Position numbers and translations under genes: made by a program. Below the pieces are notes generated by a model. It was not told the DNA's origin, ran no database searches, and was given only the letters and a program-made list of their open reading frames with translations. A stretch of 64,000 nt of DNA from a virus: the IMG/VR virus record IMGVR_UViG_3300018875_000005, positions 1 through 64,000 of that record; one strand, 5' to 3'. This document shows positions 48,915-56,650 of the stretch, one piece after another (the first letter of the stretch is position 1; each line of letters opens with the position of its first letter).

Positions 48915-50237
48915 ATGGGGGATTTGCGTCATTCATCCGCCCCTATCGGCGGCACCGAGTACCGCATCCCCGACCACCAGCAGCACATCCACAGCACCCC
49001 GTGCCGCCGCACCGGCCCCCGCCGCTGGCTCCGCGCCGTCACCTGGGCCGTCGCCGCCGGACTCCACCCCAAGGCCACCGCCACCACCCTCGCCGTCGCC
49101 GAAGACCTCGCCGGCCGCATGCACTTCGACACCGGCCACGTCCTGTACGGCCTCGACAAGATGGTCGCCCGGCTCGGCCTCTCCCGGTCCTGCATCACCG
49201 CCCACATCCGCATCCTCCGGGAGATGGGCCTCCTCGCCTGGGTCCAGCAGGGCACCCGCGCCAACATCCGCCGCGCTCTCGGCCTCAAGGGGTACGCCGG
49301 GACCGCCACCGTGTACGCCGCGACCATCCCCCCCGCCTACGACACCGCCATGGGTCACCGCACCGTCGGCGCCGGCTACACCGCGCGGGTCGTCGTGGAC
49401 TACCGGACCATGCCGAAGCCGTCAGGAGAGTCTTCCCTCGGCGACTCCCATGACGGCTCCCCTGAGACTCCCCAGACTGCCGCGAAACGATCTTCGTGGA
49501 CCCCTTCCCTAAACGTGGTTAAGGAGGAGGAGAAGGTTCAGGTGAGTGGTGGGTTTACTACTACCGCTGGCGCGGCAGCCAACCACGAGCCCGCCCCCAC
49601 CAACACCGACAACGCCACCGGCAGCCGCCGCGGCGGAAAGGGCCGCGACAAGGCCAGCCGGAAGCGCACCACGATCTGCGGGCAGCCCATCACCGGCCGC
49701 ATGATCGCCGAGGCCCGGCGCCTCGCCCCCCACCTGCGGGCCCGCGTCAACTGGCTCCAGAAAGCCAGCTACGGCCAGCTCTCCTGGGTGCTCCTGGACC
49801 CGATCGCCTGGGGCTGGGACGAGGAGCAGATCGTCTCCTGGTGCTACGCCCTCGGCCGCGTCTCCCACGACGGCCGCCCGTGGCGCCCCCGCTGTCCGCA
49901 CCGCGTCCTCGCCAAGCACCTCCGCGCCGAACACGACCAGGCCACCGTCGAGACCGGCCTCGTCACCGCCGCCGAGAGCCCGTCCTGGCAGGCGTACCTG
50001 CTGCGCCAGTCCCTCGCCGCCCTCGCCACCGAGGCCGCCAACGACCTCGAGGACACCACCCCGGCCCGCACCGACGAAGACCGCCGCATCGCCCGCTACC
50101 ACGGCATGAACGACCTCGCCGCGGTCGCCGACCACGTCGAACGCGACCCCGACGACGCCCTCGACCTGTACGGCACCTACCTGTGCACCCGCGCCATCCG
50201 CCTCACCGCCTCCACCCACTTCACCCAAGGAGCCTGA
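48915..50237 (+). CDS. wHTH replication-type protein
   Basis: The frame opens at a GTG at 48873, but that lies inside the -10 box, so the ATG at 48915 (MGDLRHSSAPIGG) is preferred although it lacks an SD. The 440-aa product has an MarR-like winged helix at about 70-125 (LDKMVARLGLSRSCITAHIR, EMGLLAWVQQGTRANIRRAL), a Ser/Gly linker, and a second domain (about 230-440) with CGQPITGRMIAEARRLAPHL and WGWDEEQIVSWCYALGRVSH. It resembles helix-turn-helix replication proteins of Streptomyces plasmids and phages, but an initiator role is inferred. Confidence 0.65.
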   Translation: MGDLRHSSAPIGGTEYRIPDHQQHIHSTPCRRTGPRRWLRAVTWAVAAGLHPKATATTLAVAEDLAGRMHFDTGHVLYGLDKMVARLGLSRSCITAHIRILREMGLLAWVQQGTRANIRRALGLKGYAGTATVYAATIPPAYDTAMGHRTVGAGYTARVVVDYRTMPKPSGESSLGDSHDGSPETPQTAAKRSSWTPSLNVVKEEEKVQVSGGFTTTAGAAANHEPAPTNTDNATGSRRGGKGRDKASRKRTTICGQPITGRMIAEARRLAPHLRARVNWLQKASYGQLSWVLLDPIAWGWDEEQIVSWCYALGRVSHDGRPWRPRCPHRVLAKHLRAEHDQATVETGLVTAAESPSWQAYLLRQSLAALATEAANDLEDTTPARTDEDRRIARYHGMNDLAAVADHVERDPDDALDLYGTYLCTRAIRLTASTHFTQGA

Positions 50238-50240
50238 CCC

Positions 50241-50699
50241 GTGACCGACAACCGAGACATCCTCGCCTGGCTGGACGCCGCCATCAGCCTTCGTGAAGCG
50301 GCGGCAAAGGATGCTGCGCGCTCGTACGGACCTAGGTGGGTTCGCCCGGTCGACAGCGACATGGTGCGCGTCTCGGAAGACGACATCTGGTTCCAGGCGC
50401 TGAGCGACGAGATTGCTGAGCACATCGTCTACAACAGCCCCGAGGTGGTGCTGCGGCGCTGCGCCGCCGACCGGAAGACGCTGAGCTACTACCGCTCCCT
50501 CAAAAGCATCGCCGAAACGCCCGACGAGGAGCAGAAGACCCGGCAGCGGTGGAAAGACGGCCGCGCCTCCGCAGGTGAAATGATCGACGCGCTGAACGCC
50601 GGGGCTCTCCGCGAACACGCCCTCCAGTCCCTCGAAGCGCTGGAGCCCGTCATCCGCAACCTCGCCGAGGGCTACGGCTGGACGGAGGGCGGCCAGTGA
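50241..50699 (+). CDS. DUF6221-like protein, paralog of 47592
   Basis: The 152-aa product shares the RDILAWLDAAISLREAAAKD opening, PEVVLRRCAADRKTL and the NLAEGYGWTEGGQ ending with the gene at 47592, but lacks that protein's extra cysteines and has a helical insert (KDGRASAGEMIDALNAGALR). It lies three bases after the Rep-like gene and overlaps the next start. Confidence 0.75.
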   Translation: MTDNRDILAWLDAAISLREAAAKDAARSYGPRWVRPVDSDMVRVSEDDIWFQALSDEIAEHIVYNSPEVVLRRCAADRKTLSYYRSLKSIAETPDEEQKTRQRWKDGRASAGEMIDALNAGALREHALQSLEALEPVIRNLAEGYGWTEGGQ

Positions 50700-51487
50700 C
50701 CACCACGCCCGAGCACTCCGGCGCCGACCTCGCCCGCGTCGCCCTCGCCGCCGCCCGCAAGGCCGCCAAAACCCGCCCCGTCAACGACCGGGCCGCCCGC
50801 CGGCGCCGCACCACCCGCCGCCGCGGCACCGGCCGCGACCCCCTCCAGCTCGGCGCCGCCATCGGCCAGCTCATGGACGACCGCGCCTGGGACGCCCCCA
50901 CCGCCGGCGCGGACATCGTCGCCGACTGGCCCACCATCGCCCCCGAACTCGCCGGGCACGTCGCCGCCGAACGCTTCGACACCGACACCGGCGTCCTGTG
51001 GCTGCGCCCCGCCTCCCCCGCCTACGCCGCGAACCTCCGCCTCCTCGAACGCCAGATGGTCCGCCGCATCAACGAGAAAGCCGGCCGGGACATAGTCCGG
51101 GGCCTGCGGGTCCTCACCCCCGGCCGCATCGACCCCGCCCCCGCGGCGGCGCCCGCCTTTACCGCGGTAAAGCCCACCCCGGCGCCGGAGCCTGCCGAGC
51201 CGCTGCCCCCGCACCCCGCCTACCTCGCCGCCCGCGAAGCCATCCGCGCCGCACAACAGGCCCACGACAACAACCCCGAACAGGCCCTGCGCGACCGGTA
51301 CTTCGCCGGGCACCGCAACACCCTCCGCGAACCCGACCCCGCGTTCGCCGACGCCGTCACCGCCCTCGAGACCGCCCAGACCGCCGAGGACCGGGACGCC
51401 GCCCGACGGGCCGCCATCGCCCGCGCCCGCGACCAGCGCGCCGGCCGCTACCCCACCACCCCCCGACCCCTCGGCGGCGCCGCCTGA
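50696..51487 (+). CDS. DciA-like (DUF721) protein
   Basis: The ATG/GTG start at 50696 overlaps the upstream stop. The 263-aa product has a basic N-terminus and then a KH-like DUF721 core (about 45-150): DPLQLGAAIGQLMDDRAWDA, IVADWPTIAPELAGHVAAER, GVLWLRPASPAYAANLRLLE, RRINEKAGRDIVRGLRVL. A Pro/Ala linker and a helical tail follow. DciA interacts with DnaB helicase and promotes its loading in most bacteria. A plasmid-borne copy beside a Rep-like gene suggests it recruits the host helicase to the element's origin. Confidence 0.78.
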   Translation: MTTTPEHSGADLARVALAAARKAAKTRPVNDRAARRRRTTRRRGTGRDPLQLGAAIGQLMDDRAWDAPTAGADIVADWPTIAPELAGHVAAERFDTDTGVLWLRPASPAYAANLRLLERQMVRRINEKAGRDIVRGLRVLTPGRIDPAPAAAPAFTAVKPTPAPEPAEPLPPHPAYLAAREAIRAAQQAHDNNPEQALRDRYFAGHRNTLREPDPAFADAVTALETAQTAEDRDAARRAAIARARDQRAGRYPTTPRPLGGAA

Positions 51488-51494
51488 GCCACGG

Positions 51495-52061
51495 CTACCC
51501 CGCTTCGACGACCTCCTCGAGAGCCCCGTGCTCATCCAGATGCCAGCGGACTCCTGCCTCGTCGGTGAAGTAGACGTGCGGCCGGTTGTTGTCCACCGAC
51601 GCCTCCGGCCACCGCGACGAGTAGAAGAACGCCACACGCTCCGCGCCCAGCAGCGGGACCGGCACCGACCAAGGATTCCCGTCGAAGTCCGTGGCCCGGG
51701 AAGCGTTGTACGCCTCCCCGAACCTCACCAGAACATCCCGGACTGGCGCGTCGCTGTCGTTCCGTACCAGCACGAACCAGTGGTCGTACCCCTCGAAGCC
51801 GCCCATGCCGTCGTCTCTGCCGCCGCTCTTATGAGGCTCCATCCGTATCTGGGCAGCCTGCGCCCGCTTCCGGTCCTCCGCCACGGCCAGCAGCTCGGCC
51901 CGCTCCAGCGACAGAACCTCCTGCTGCCGTTCGATGAAGTCCTGCTGCTCCTTGATCTGCTTCTGCTGGCTCCGCAGTGTCTTGTACGCCGCCCACGCCG
52001 CCGCTGCCGCGAACGCGGCCCCCACCCACGTCGGGGCGTCCCCCCAGTCGATCCAGTCCAC
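51495..52061 (-). CDS. Membrane-anchored coiled-coil/beta protein
   Basis: The 188-aa product is on the minus strand in a rightward region. It has one transmembrane helix (WVGAAFAAAAAWAAYKTL), a coiled coil (about 28-70; QKQIKEQQDFIERQQEVLSL) and a beta-sandwich-like C-domain (WFVLVRNDSDAPVRDVLVRF, GAERVAFFYSSRWPE, HVYFTDEAGVRWHLDEHG). Its isolated, opposite orientation is that of a moron. A host-surface, superinfection or sensing function is possible. No family is named. Confidence 0.65.
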   Translation of the reverse strand: MDWIDWGDAPTWVGAAFAAAAAWAAYKTLRSQQKQIKEQQDFIERQQEVLSLERAELLAVAEDRKRAQAAQIRMEPHKSGGRDDGMGGFEGYDHWFVLVRNDSDAPVRDVLVRFGEAYNASRATDFDGNPWSVPVPLLGAERVAFFYSSRWPEASVDNNRPHVYFTDEAGVRWHLDEHGALEEVVEAG

Positions 52062-52173
52062 GGCCGCAGCCTACGAACGGCCGCCTGCCCTCGGGGCCGA
52101 TCCGGGGCAATCCCCCGGCCACGACTGCGGCACCGTAGACCCCACCCCTTCCCCCGAGAACAGGAGCACCGCC

Positions 52174-52272
52174 ATGCGCGACCCCCTCCACCTCAGCCTC
52201 CTCGCCGTCCTCCTCATCGCCATCGCCCTCGTCACCGCCGCCCTGACGATCACCGCGCGGGAGGGCCTGTGA
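52174..52272 (+). CDS. 32-aa membrane peptide
   Basis: The ATG at 52174 has ACAGGAGCACC upstream. The peptide (MRDPLHLSLLAVLLIAIALV) ends TAALTITAREGL, a single transmembrane helix with short charged ends. It overlaps the next GTG by four bases (GTGA). It is short, but the SD and coupling support it. Confidence 0.55.
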   Translation: MRDPLHLSLLAVLLIAIALVTAALTITAREGL

Positions 52273-52451
52273 CCACCACCCCCGCCCGGCCCGTCACCAC
52301 CATCCGCACCCAGCCACGCCCCCAACCCCCGGACTGGCGCCACGTGTTCCTCGAGCCCGCCTACACCGACGGCCGCCCCTGGAATGACCCCCACGACGAC
52401 GGCAGACCCGGCTGCGAAGACGAGGAGGACGCCGTCGTCATTACGACGTAA
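52269..52451 (+). CDS. Small acidic-tailed protein before parA
   Basis: The GTG at 52269 overlaps the previous stop. The 60-aa product has a Pro/Arg start (TTTPARPVTTIRTQPRPQPP), DWRHVFLEPAYTDGRPWNDP and an acidic end (CEDEEDAVVITT). Its last codons lie within the first ParB-type palindrome. No family is recognised. Confidence 0.55.
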   Translation: MTTTPARPVTTIRTQPRPQPPDWRHVFLEPAYTDGRPWNDPHDDGRPGCEDEEDAVVITT

Positions 52452-52517
52452 TGACGGCCCGTCTCCGGCTGCGGGACAGCCGCCCGGGGCGGTCTTCATT
52501 ACGGCGTAATGAAGACC
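52437..52517. promoter_or_regulatory. parS: parS/operator palindromes upstream of parA
   Basis: GTCATTACGACGTAATGAC (52437-52455) is a perfect palindrome with one central base. A second palindrome at 52491-52517 has 13-bp arms (GGTCTTCATTACG and its inverse) around one base. Their centres are 58 bp apart. The shared core CATTACGnCGTAATG recurs at 54479-54493 inside parB. They precede parA by 67-147 bp. Three copies around one par operon point to the ParB centromere, with possible operator function for ParA. Confidence 0.8.
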
Positions 52518-52583
52518 GGGCGGGAGAGTGAAACACGGAGCCTCCTGCTCCTCACCCGCCTCACGCGTCAGTATGGTGACGCC

Positions 52584-53732
52584 ATGGCATCTCCGTATCC
52601 CGACGGCGACCGGGAAAAGGTAGCGTCGAAGCTCCCGGCCGCACTCCGGCAAGAACTCAAGATCCGCACCGCCGAGCACGGCGTCGACATCCAAGACGCC
52701 GTCACCGAAGGCATCCACGCCTGGCGCGCCGACGACGGCCCGCATCCGACCGTCGACACCGCCGGCGCCGAGTCCTTCTCCACCTGGCTCCCCGCCGGCC
52801 TCTACGACTCCTTCAAGACGACCTGCACCGCCCGCGGCATCTCCTACACCCAGGGCCTAGCCCAGTCCGTCCGCCGCTGGCTGGAGACCCACCCCTCCCC
52901 CGGCCGGCAGCCCCACACCGGACCCCAGCGCAAAATCGTCTGCAACCAGAAGGGCGGCGTGGGCAAGACCGCCATCGCCGCGGGGATCGCCCAGGCATAC
53001 GCCGAGGACGGCAAGCGGGTCCTCCTCATCGACTACGACCCCCAGGGCCACCTGACCGAACAGCTCGGCATCGCCCAGATCCCGCCGGGCGAGGACAGCC
53101 TGGTGGCCCACATGTGCGCCGAGGGCAAAGCCGACCTCCGCGACCTGCTGGTCACCTTCGAAGACGAGCGCTTCGGCAAGCGGCTCCAGATACTGCCCGC
53201 GTGCTTCGACGGGTTCCTCCTGGACGCGAAGATCGCCACTAACACCCGCATCCGGCGCCGCGAGACCACTCTGGAGCGGGCCCTGGAACCGCTGGAGGCG
53301 GACTTCGACGTCGTCGTCATCGACTGCCCGCCGTCCCTGGGTATCGCCATGGACGCCGCCATCTACTACGGCCGCCGCCGCGAGGGGGAGCCCGAAGGCG
53401 TCTCCGGCGTCATCATCCCCGTCCTCGCCGAGGACTCCTCCGCCACCGCCTACGCCATGCTCACCGAACAGATCGAATCGCTGAAGGAAGATCTCGAGCT
53501 GGAACTGGACTACCTCGGCCTGGTGGTGAACCTGTACGACTCCCGCCGCGGGTTCGTCGCCACCTCCAGCCTCAAGCAGTGGAAGAGCCTGGGCGACCCC
53601 CCAGTCCTGGCGGTCATTGGAGACCTGAAGGAGCAGCGCGAGGCCGTCCGCATGGGCAAGCCGCTGCTGACCTACGCCCCCCACTGCGACCAGGCCGAGG
53701 CCATGCGGCAGATCGCGAGGGCCGCATCGTGA
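52584..53732 (+). CDS. parA: ParA partition ATPase with RHH-like N-terminus
   Basis: The frame opens at 52509, inside a palindrome, so the ATG at 52584 is preferred. TATGGT at 52572-52577 could be a -10 box, which would make the mRNA leaderless. The 382-aa product has about 100 N-terminal residues with two ribbon-helix-helix-like segments (KLPAALRQELKIRTAEHGVD, TWLPAGLYDSFKTTCTARGI). The ATPase follows: KGGVGKTAIAAG (about 123), LLIDYDPQG and VVVIDCPPS (about 243). ParA moves plasmid-ParB complexes over the nucleoid. It overlaps parB (GTGA). Confidence 0.92.
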   Translation: MASPYPDGDREKVASKLPAALRQELKIRTAEHGVDIQDAVTEGIHAWRADDGPHPTVDTAGAESFSTWLPAGLYDSFKTTCTARGISYTQGLAQSVRRWLETHPSPGRQPHTGPQRKIVCNQKGGVGKTAIAAGIAQAYAEDGKRVLLIDYDPQGHLTEQLGIAQIPPGEDSLVAHMCAEGKADLRDLLVTFEDERFGKRLQILPACFDGFLLDAKIATNTRIRRRETTLERALEPLEADFDVVVIDCPPSLGIAMDAAIYYGRRREGEPEGVSGVIIPVLAEDSSATAYAMLTEQIESLKEDLELELDYLGLVVNLYDSRRGFVATSSLKQWKSLGDPPVLAVIGDLKEQREAVRMGKPLLTYAPHCDQAEAMRQIARAAS

Positions 53733-54736
53733 CCGGCAAGGCCAAGCAGCTCGGCGCCTCGTCGGCGTTCGGCCGCGCCGGGACCGCCCGCAGCGCCCGC
53801 GGCCGACTCGCCGAGAAGGTCCTGGGCGGCAGCGACGACGGGCCGACCCGTCTCGCTCTCCACCTGCTCAGCCACAACCCGGACAACCCGCGTGACTCCC
53901 TGCCCGACGTCACCGAGCTGGCCGCGTCCCTACGGGACCACGGGCAGAAGTCCGCGGTGACCATCATGTCCCGCGAGGCGTATCTGGCGGCCAACCCCGG
54001 CCGCGAGGACGAACTCGAACCGCGGGCGGAGTACGTCGTCATCGACGGCAACTGCCGCCTGGCCGCCGCCCGGCAGGCCGGCCTGTCCTCACTGCGGGTC
54101 ATGATGGACGAGTCCCTGGGCGGCGACCCGGACGAGCTGCTGGAGTCCGCGCTGGTGGCCAACATCCACCGCCAGGACCTGGCCCCCCTGGACGAGGCGC
54201 GGGCGCTGAAGAAGCTGCTGGAAGTGCACGGCACTCAGGAGAAGCTGGCCAAGCGGCTGCACCGCTCCCAGGGCTGGGTCTCCCAGCGGCTGGCGCTGCT
54301 GTCCCTGACGCCCGAGCTGCAAAAGCGCCTCGAGGCCGGGGAGGAGCCGGTAGACCTGCTGCGCGCGGTGGGGAAGAAGCCGCCGGAGCGGCAGGAAGAG
54401 GAACTGGCGCGGCTGAAGGAGGAACGGACCCGGAAGCAGACTGCGAGGCAGGCGGCGAAGCAGTCCGGGGAAGACGGCCATTACGGCGTAATGAGGAGGA
54501 AGGCGCGCCCGGCCGCGTCTCCCGTTCCCGCGACCGGGGAAACCCCGCCTCCACCGGTCCCGCCGGCTCAAGCCGAGCCGCCTGCCCCGCCGGCCCCGAC
54601 TGGAGCGGCTGGAACGGAACCGCGGCGGGTGACGGTGACACTGCCGCTGCACGACCCCGGGGCGGTGTGCCTGATCCTGCGCGAGCGGATGGAGCCCGAG
54701 GCGTTGCAGACCCTCATCAAGCTCCTCACCCAGTAG
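53729..54736 (+). CDS. parB: ParB centromere-binding protein
   Basis: The GTG at 53729 overlaps the parA stop. The 335-aa product has an N-terminal ParB/Srx domain (about 40-125) with a DGNCRLAAARQAG CTP-binding patch (variant of GERR) and NIHRQDLAPLDEARALKKLL, then an HTH (TQEKLAKRLHRSQGWVSQRL, about 169-195). A Pro-rich linker leads to a C-terminal dimerisation segment. One parS-type palindrome lies within its coding sequence near residue 252. It spreads from parS and is segregated by ParA. Confidence 0.92.
   Translation: MTGKAKQLGASSAFGRAGTARSARGRLAEKVLGGSDDGPTRLALHLLSHNPDNPRDSLPDVTELAASLRDHGQKSAVTIMSREAYLAANPGREDELEPRAEYVVIDGNCRLAAARQAGLSSLRVMMDESLGGDPDELLESALVANIHRQDLAPLDEARALKKLLEVHGTQEKLAKRLHRSQGWVSQRLALLSLTPELQKRLEAGEEPVDLLRAVGKKPPERQEEELARLKEERTRKQTARQAAKQSGEDGHYGVMRRKARPAASPVPATGETPPPPVPPAQAEPPAPPAPTGAAGTEPRRVTVTLPLHDPGAVCLILRERMEPEALQTLIKLLTQ
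54479..54493. promoter_or_regulatory. parS: Third parS-type palindrome, inside parB
   Basis: CATTACGGCGTAATG is identical in core and centre to the second site upstream of parA. It encodes HYGVM inside a linker of ParB, a place where coding constraint is low. Its persistence suggests selection on the DNA site. Confidence 0.7.
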
Positions 54737-55041
54737 GGAGCGCCCCGCATACGGGGGTTTGCGGGTGTTTGGGTTCACCCGTTCGGGTGACGCCCTGGCA
54801 TATGCCTTCCCTATACACACAGTTCTGCGGCACCGTGGACACGTCGCCGATTCCCTACGGGTCGGCGACGCCGGGCACGGGGGAGCGGCATCCGGTGGTC
54901 TCACAGCCCCTGGGGGTTGTGGCGCGCACAGCAGCCCTCGGGGCTGTGTTCGCAGCCCACCCGCCGCCTCCCGGCCCGCGCGGACCTCGCCCTCCTCCGC
55001 GCCCCTACCTGCGTGACCGGAACCGGGGCTAGACTGGCCGC
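54737..55041. other. Non-coding stretch after parB
   Basis: No convincing gene is seen. It contains the palindrome TCACCCGttCGGGTGA (54775-54790), which may terminate parAB, a CAGCCC/GGGGCTG stem near 54940, and at its end TAGACT (55030-55035), a good -10 box for the small transcript that follows. Confidence 0.5.
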
Positions 55042-55123
55042 ATCTGACGGGCCTGCCCGTGAGGTCACCGCCCCCGCCGGAGTCGTTGTCGGCAAACTCC
55101 GCTCCGGCCCGGGGGCGTTTTTT
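55042..55123 (+). ncRNA. Candidate small RNA with intrinsic terminator
   Basis: A TAGACT -10 box (55030-55035) implies a start near 55042. Within 80 nt there is a stem ACGGGC/GCCCGT (about 55048-55061), then a long stem CGCCCCCG-CCGGA paired with TCCGG-CCCGGGGGCG, followed by six T (55118-55123). T-runs are rare in this DNA, so the terminator is convincing. There is no open frame of note. It could be an antisense or trans-acting RNA in plasmid copy control, or an attenuated leader. Confidence 0.5.
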
Positions 55124-55391
55124 ACTGCCCGCCCCTGCGCCACGCTCGGGACGACTTAGGGCGCACTTACCTATGCGGGGGCGCCCACAGGGCGTACGAT
55201 CACCGAAAACACAACCTGTGGCCAAAACACGACCCCGAAATTGGACACCGAGGGTCATGTTGGCGCCAAATCGTAAGCGGAGTCTCACTCTGCGGCACCA
55301 ACGGTGGCACAGTGAGGCCCACCGGCCCCGGGCCGCCGGCAGCCCGCGCGCCGCACCCCTTCCCTACGCGCCGGCCCGAGCGGAGACGCCC
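55124..55391. other. Gene-free stretch with near-palindrome at 55284-55316
   Basis: This part is poorer in GC than its surroundings (AAAACACAACC, CCAAAACACGACC, TTGGCGCCAA at 55259-55268). The block 55284-55316 is a 33-base near-palindrome with CTCACT and AGTGAG ends. There is no gene visible. It may contain a promoter/operator for the gene at 55392 or part of an origin. Confidence 0.4.
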
Positions 55392-55757
55392 ATGCCCGGA
55401 GACCCGGCAGGCCCCACCCCGCCGCACACCCCCAACGTCGTCCCCCTGTGCCCCCACCGCCGCGCCGCCGCCTCCTCCCGCCCCGCCGGCGACTGCGGCA
55501 CCCCCCGGGAACCCGACGCCCCCGCGGCCCCCGCCGAAACCCCCGAGGCGATCCTCACCCAGACCATCCAGGCCCTCTACCTCCACCGCGGCCGGTCCCT
55601 GACCGACCCCGACACCGCCGAGGCGTACGACATCGCCCTGGAGGCCGCCCTCGTCATGGTCGACGCCGTCTTCGTCCAGGGCCACATGGGAAACGACGCC
55701 CACCACCGGCTGCGGCACATGGTCACCGCCGCCCGCCGCGTCCCCGACCTGCTCTAA
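55392..55757 (+). CDS. Hypothetical helical protein
   Basis: The ATG at 55392 (MPGDPAGPTPPHTPNVVPLC) lies 11 bases after a CGGAGA SD. The 121-aa product has a Pro/Ala-rich N-half and a helical C-half (EAILTQTIQALYLHRGRSLT, AYDIALEAALVMVDAVFVQG). No family is recognised. Confidence 0.55.
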   Translation: MPGDPAGPTPPHTPNVVPLCPHRRAAASSRPAGDCGTPREPDAPAAPAETPEAILTQTIQALYLHRGRSLTDPDTAEAYDIALEAALVMVDAVFVQGHMGNDAHHRLRHMVTAARRVPDLL

Positions 55758-55944
55758 ACCGGCCACCAGCGGGAAAAGGCAGACGCTGCCTTTTCCCTAC
55801 GAGTCGTTCACGATCGAACCACTCTGTGCCACGATGAGTACTGTCCGGATCACCCGGCAGCTCATCATCCGGCCCCGGCGCGCGCCCCGCAGCACCCCAG
55901 TACCGCGCTCCGCGCCCCTCGGGCCACCTCGTGGAGGGGACGCC

Positions 55945-56493
55945 ATGGGAGCAGACGACACCGCCCACACCGCCGCAGCCCGACTGCGCCTCCTCGTCAA
56001 CGAGTTCACCACGCCCCGCCGCACCGGCGGGGCCGCCGAGAGTCCGGTGCCGCGGCAGCTCCCCACTCAGCCCTCCACCCCGGTGGACCTCGGCATGCTG
56101 GACTACGTGCAGCGCCAGATCGGCGAGATCATCGACCACACCCGGCAGGCCGCCCCCGATGCCGGGCCGCCGCCGGCGGACGTAGTCGACTCCTACCGGT
56201 GGATGCGGGACCACACCGCCCATGCCGCCCCCGAGCAGCGCCTGGCCCGGGACGCCATGATGGAGCGGCACAGCCTGGAGCACGCGCTGGCGATGGGCGA
56301 CACCAGCGTCATACGCAGGATCACCTGCCCCCGCTGCCACTGCTGGAGCCTGTTCTGGCAGTCCGCCCGCAGGGTCGCGGCGTGCGTCAACCGCCGCTGC
56401 CTCGACCGCGGACGCCCCTCGCTGTGGACGCTCCGTCAATTGGCGGAATATCGCGTGCAGAAGCGGGCAGTGGCCTCTCGTACCGCAACTTAA
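55945..56493 (+). CDS. Zinc-ribbon hypothetical protein
   Basis: The ATG at 55945 has a GTGGAGGGGACG SD and is preferred over the open frame from 55834. The 182-aa product has a helical N-half (DTAHTAAARLRLLVNEFTTP, DYVQRQIGEIIDHTRQAAPD) and a zinc ribbon near the C-terminus (CPRCHCWSLFWQSARRVAAC, VNRRCLDRGRPSLWTL). This resembles short regulatory or DNA-binding phage proteins. No family is named. Confidence 0.6.
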   Translation: MGADDTAHTAAARLRLLVNEFTTPRRTGGAAESPVPRQLPTQPSTPVDLGMLDYVQRQIGEIIDHTRQAAPDAGPPPADVVDSYRWMRDHTAHAAPEQRLARDAMMERHSLEHALAMGDTSVIRRITCPRCHCWSLFWQSARRVAACVNRRCLDRGRPSLWTLRQLAEYRVQKRAVASRTAT

Positions 56494-56650
56494 GCCGCGC
56501 CGAGCGAGTCCAAGTAAGCGGGTACGCGCCACCCGTACAATCGCATAACGGAACAATCCTGCACGAGTCCCCACCTCTGTCGTGCGGTCACAACCCCTCA
56601 TCGGCGTCGTTGCTGCGAGCGTCGCCGCCGAGCCCATGGGAGCCCTCACC

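Noticed and set aside
52509-52583. Upstream ATG extension of ParA
   Set aside because: The ATG lies inside a perfect palindrome and between promoter elements. The extension (MKTGRESETRSLLLLTRLTR) has no domain character.
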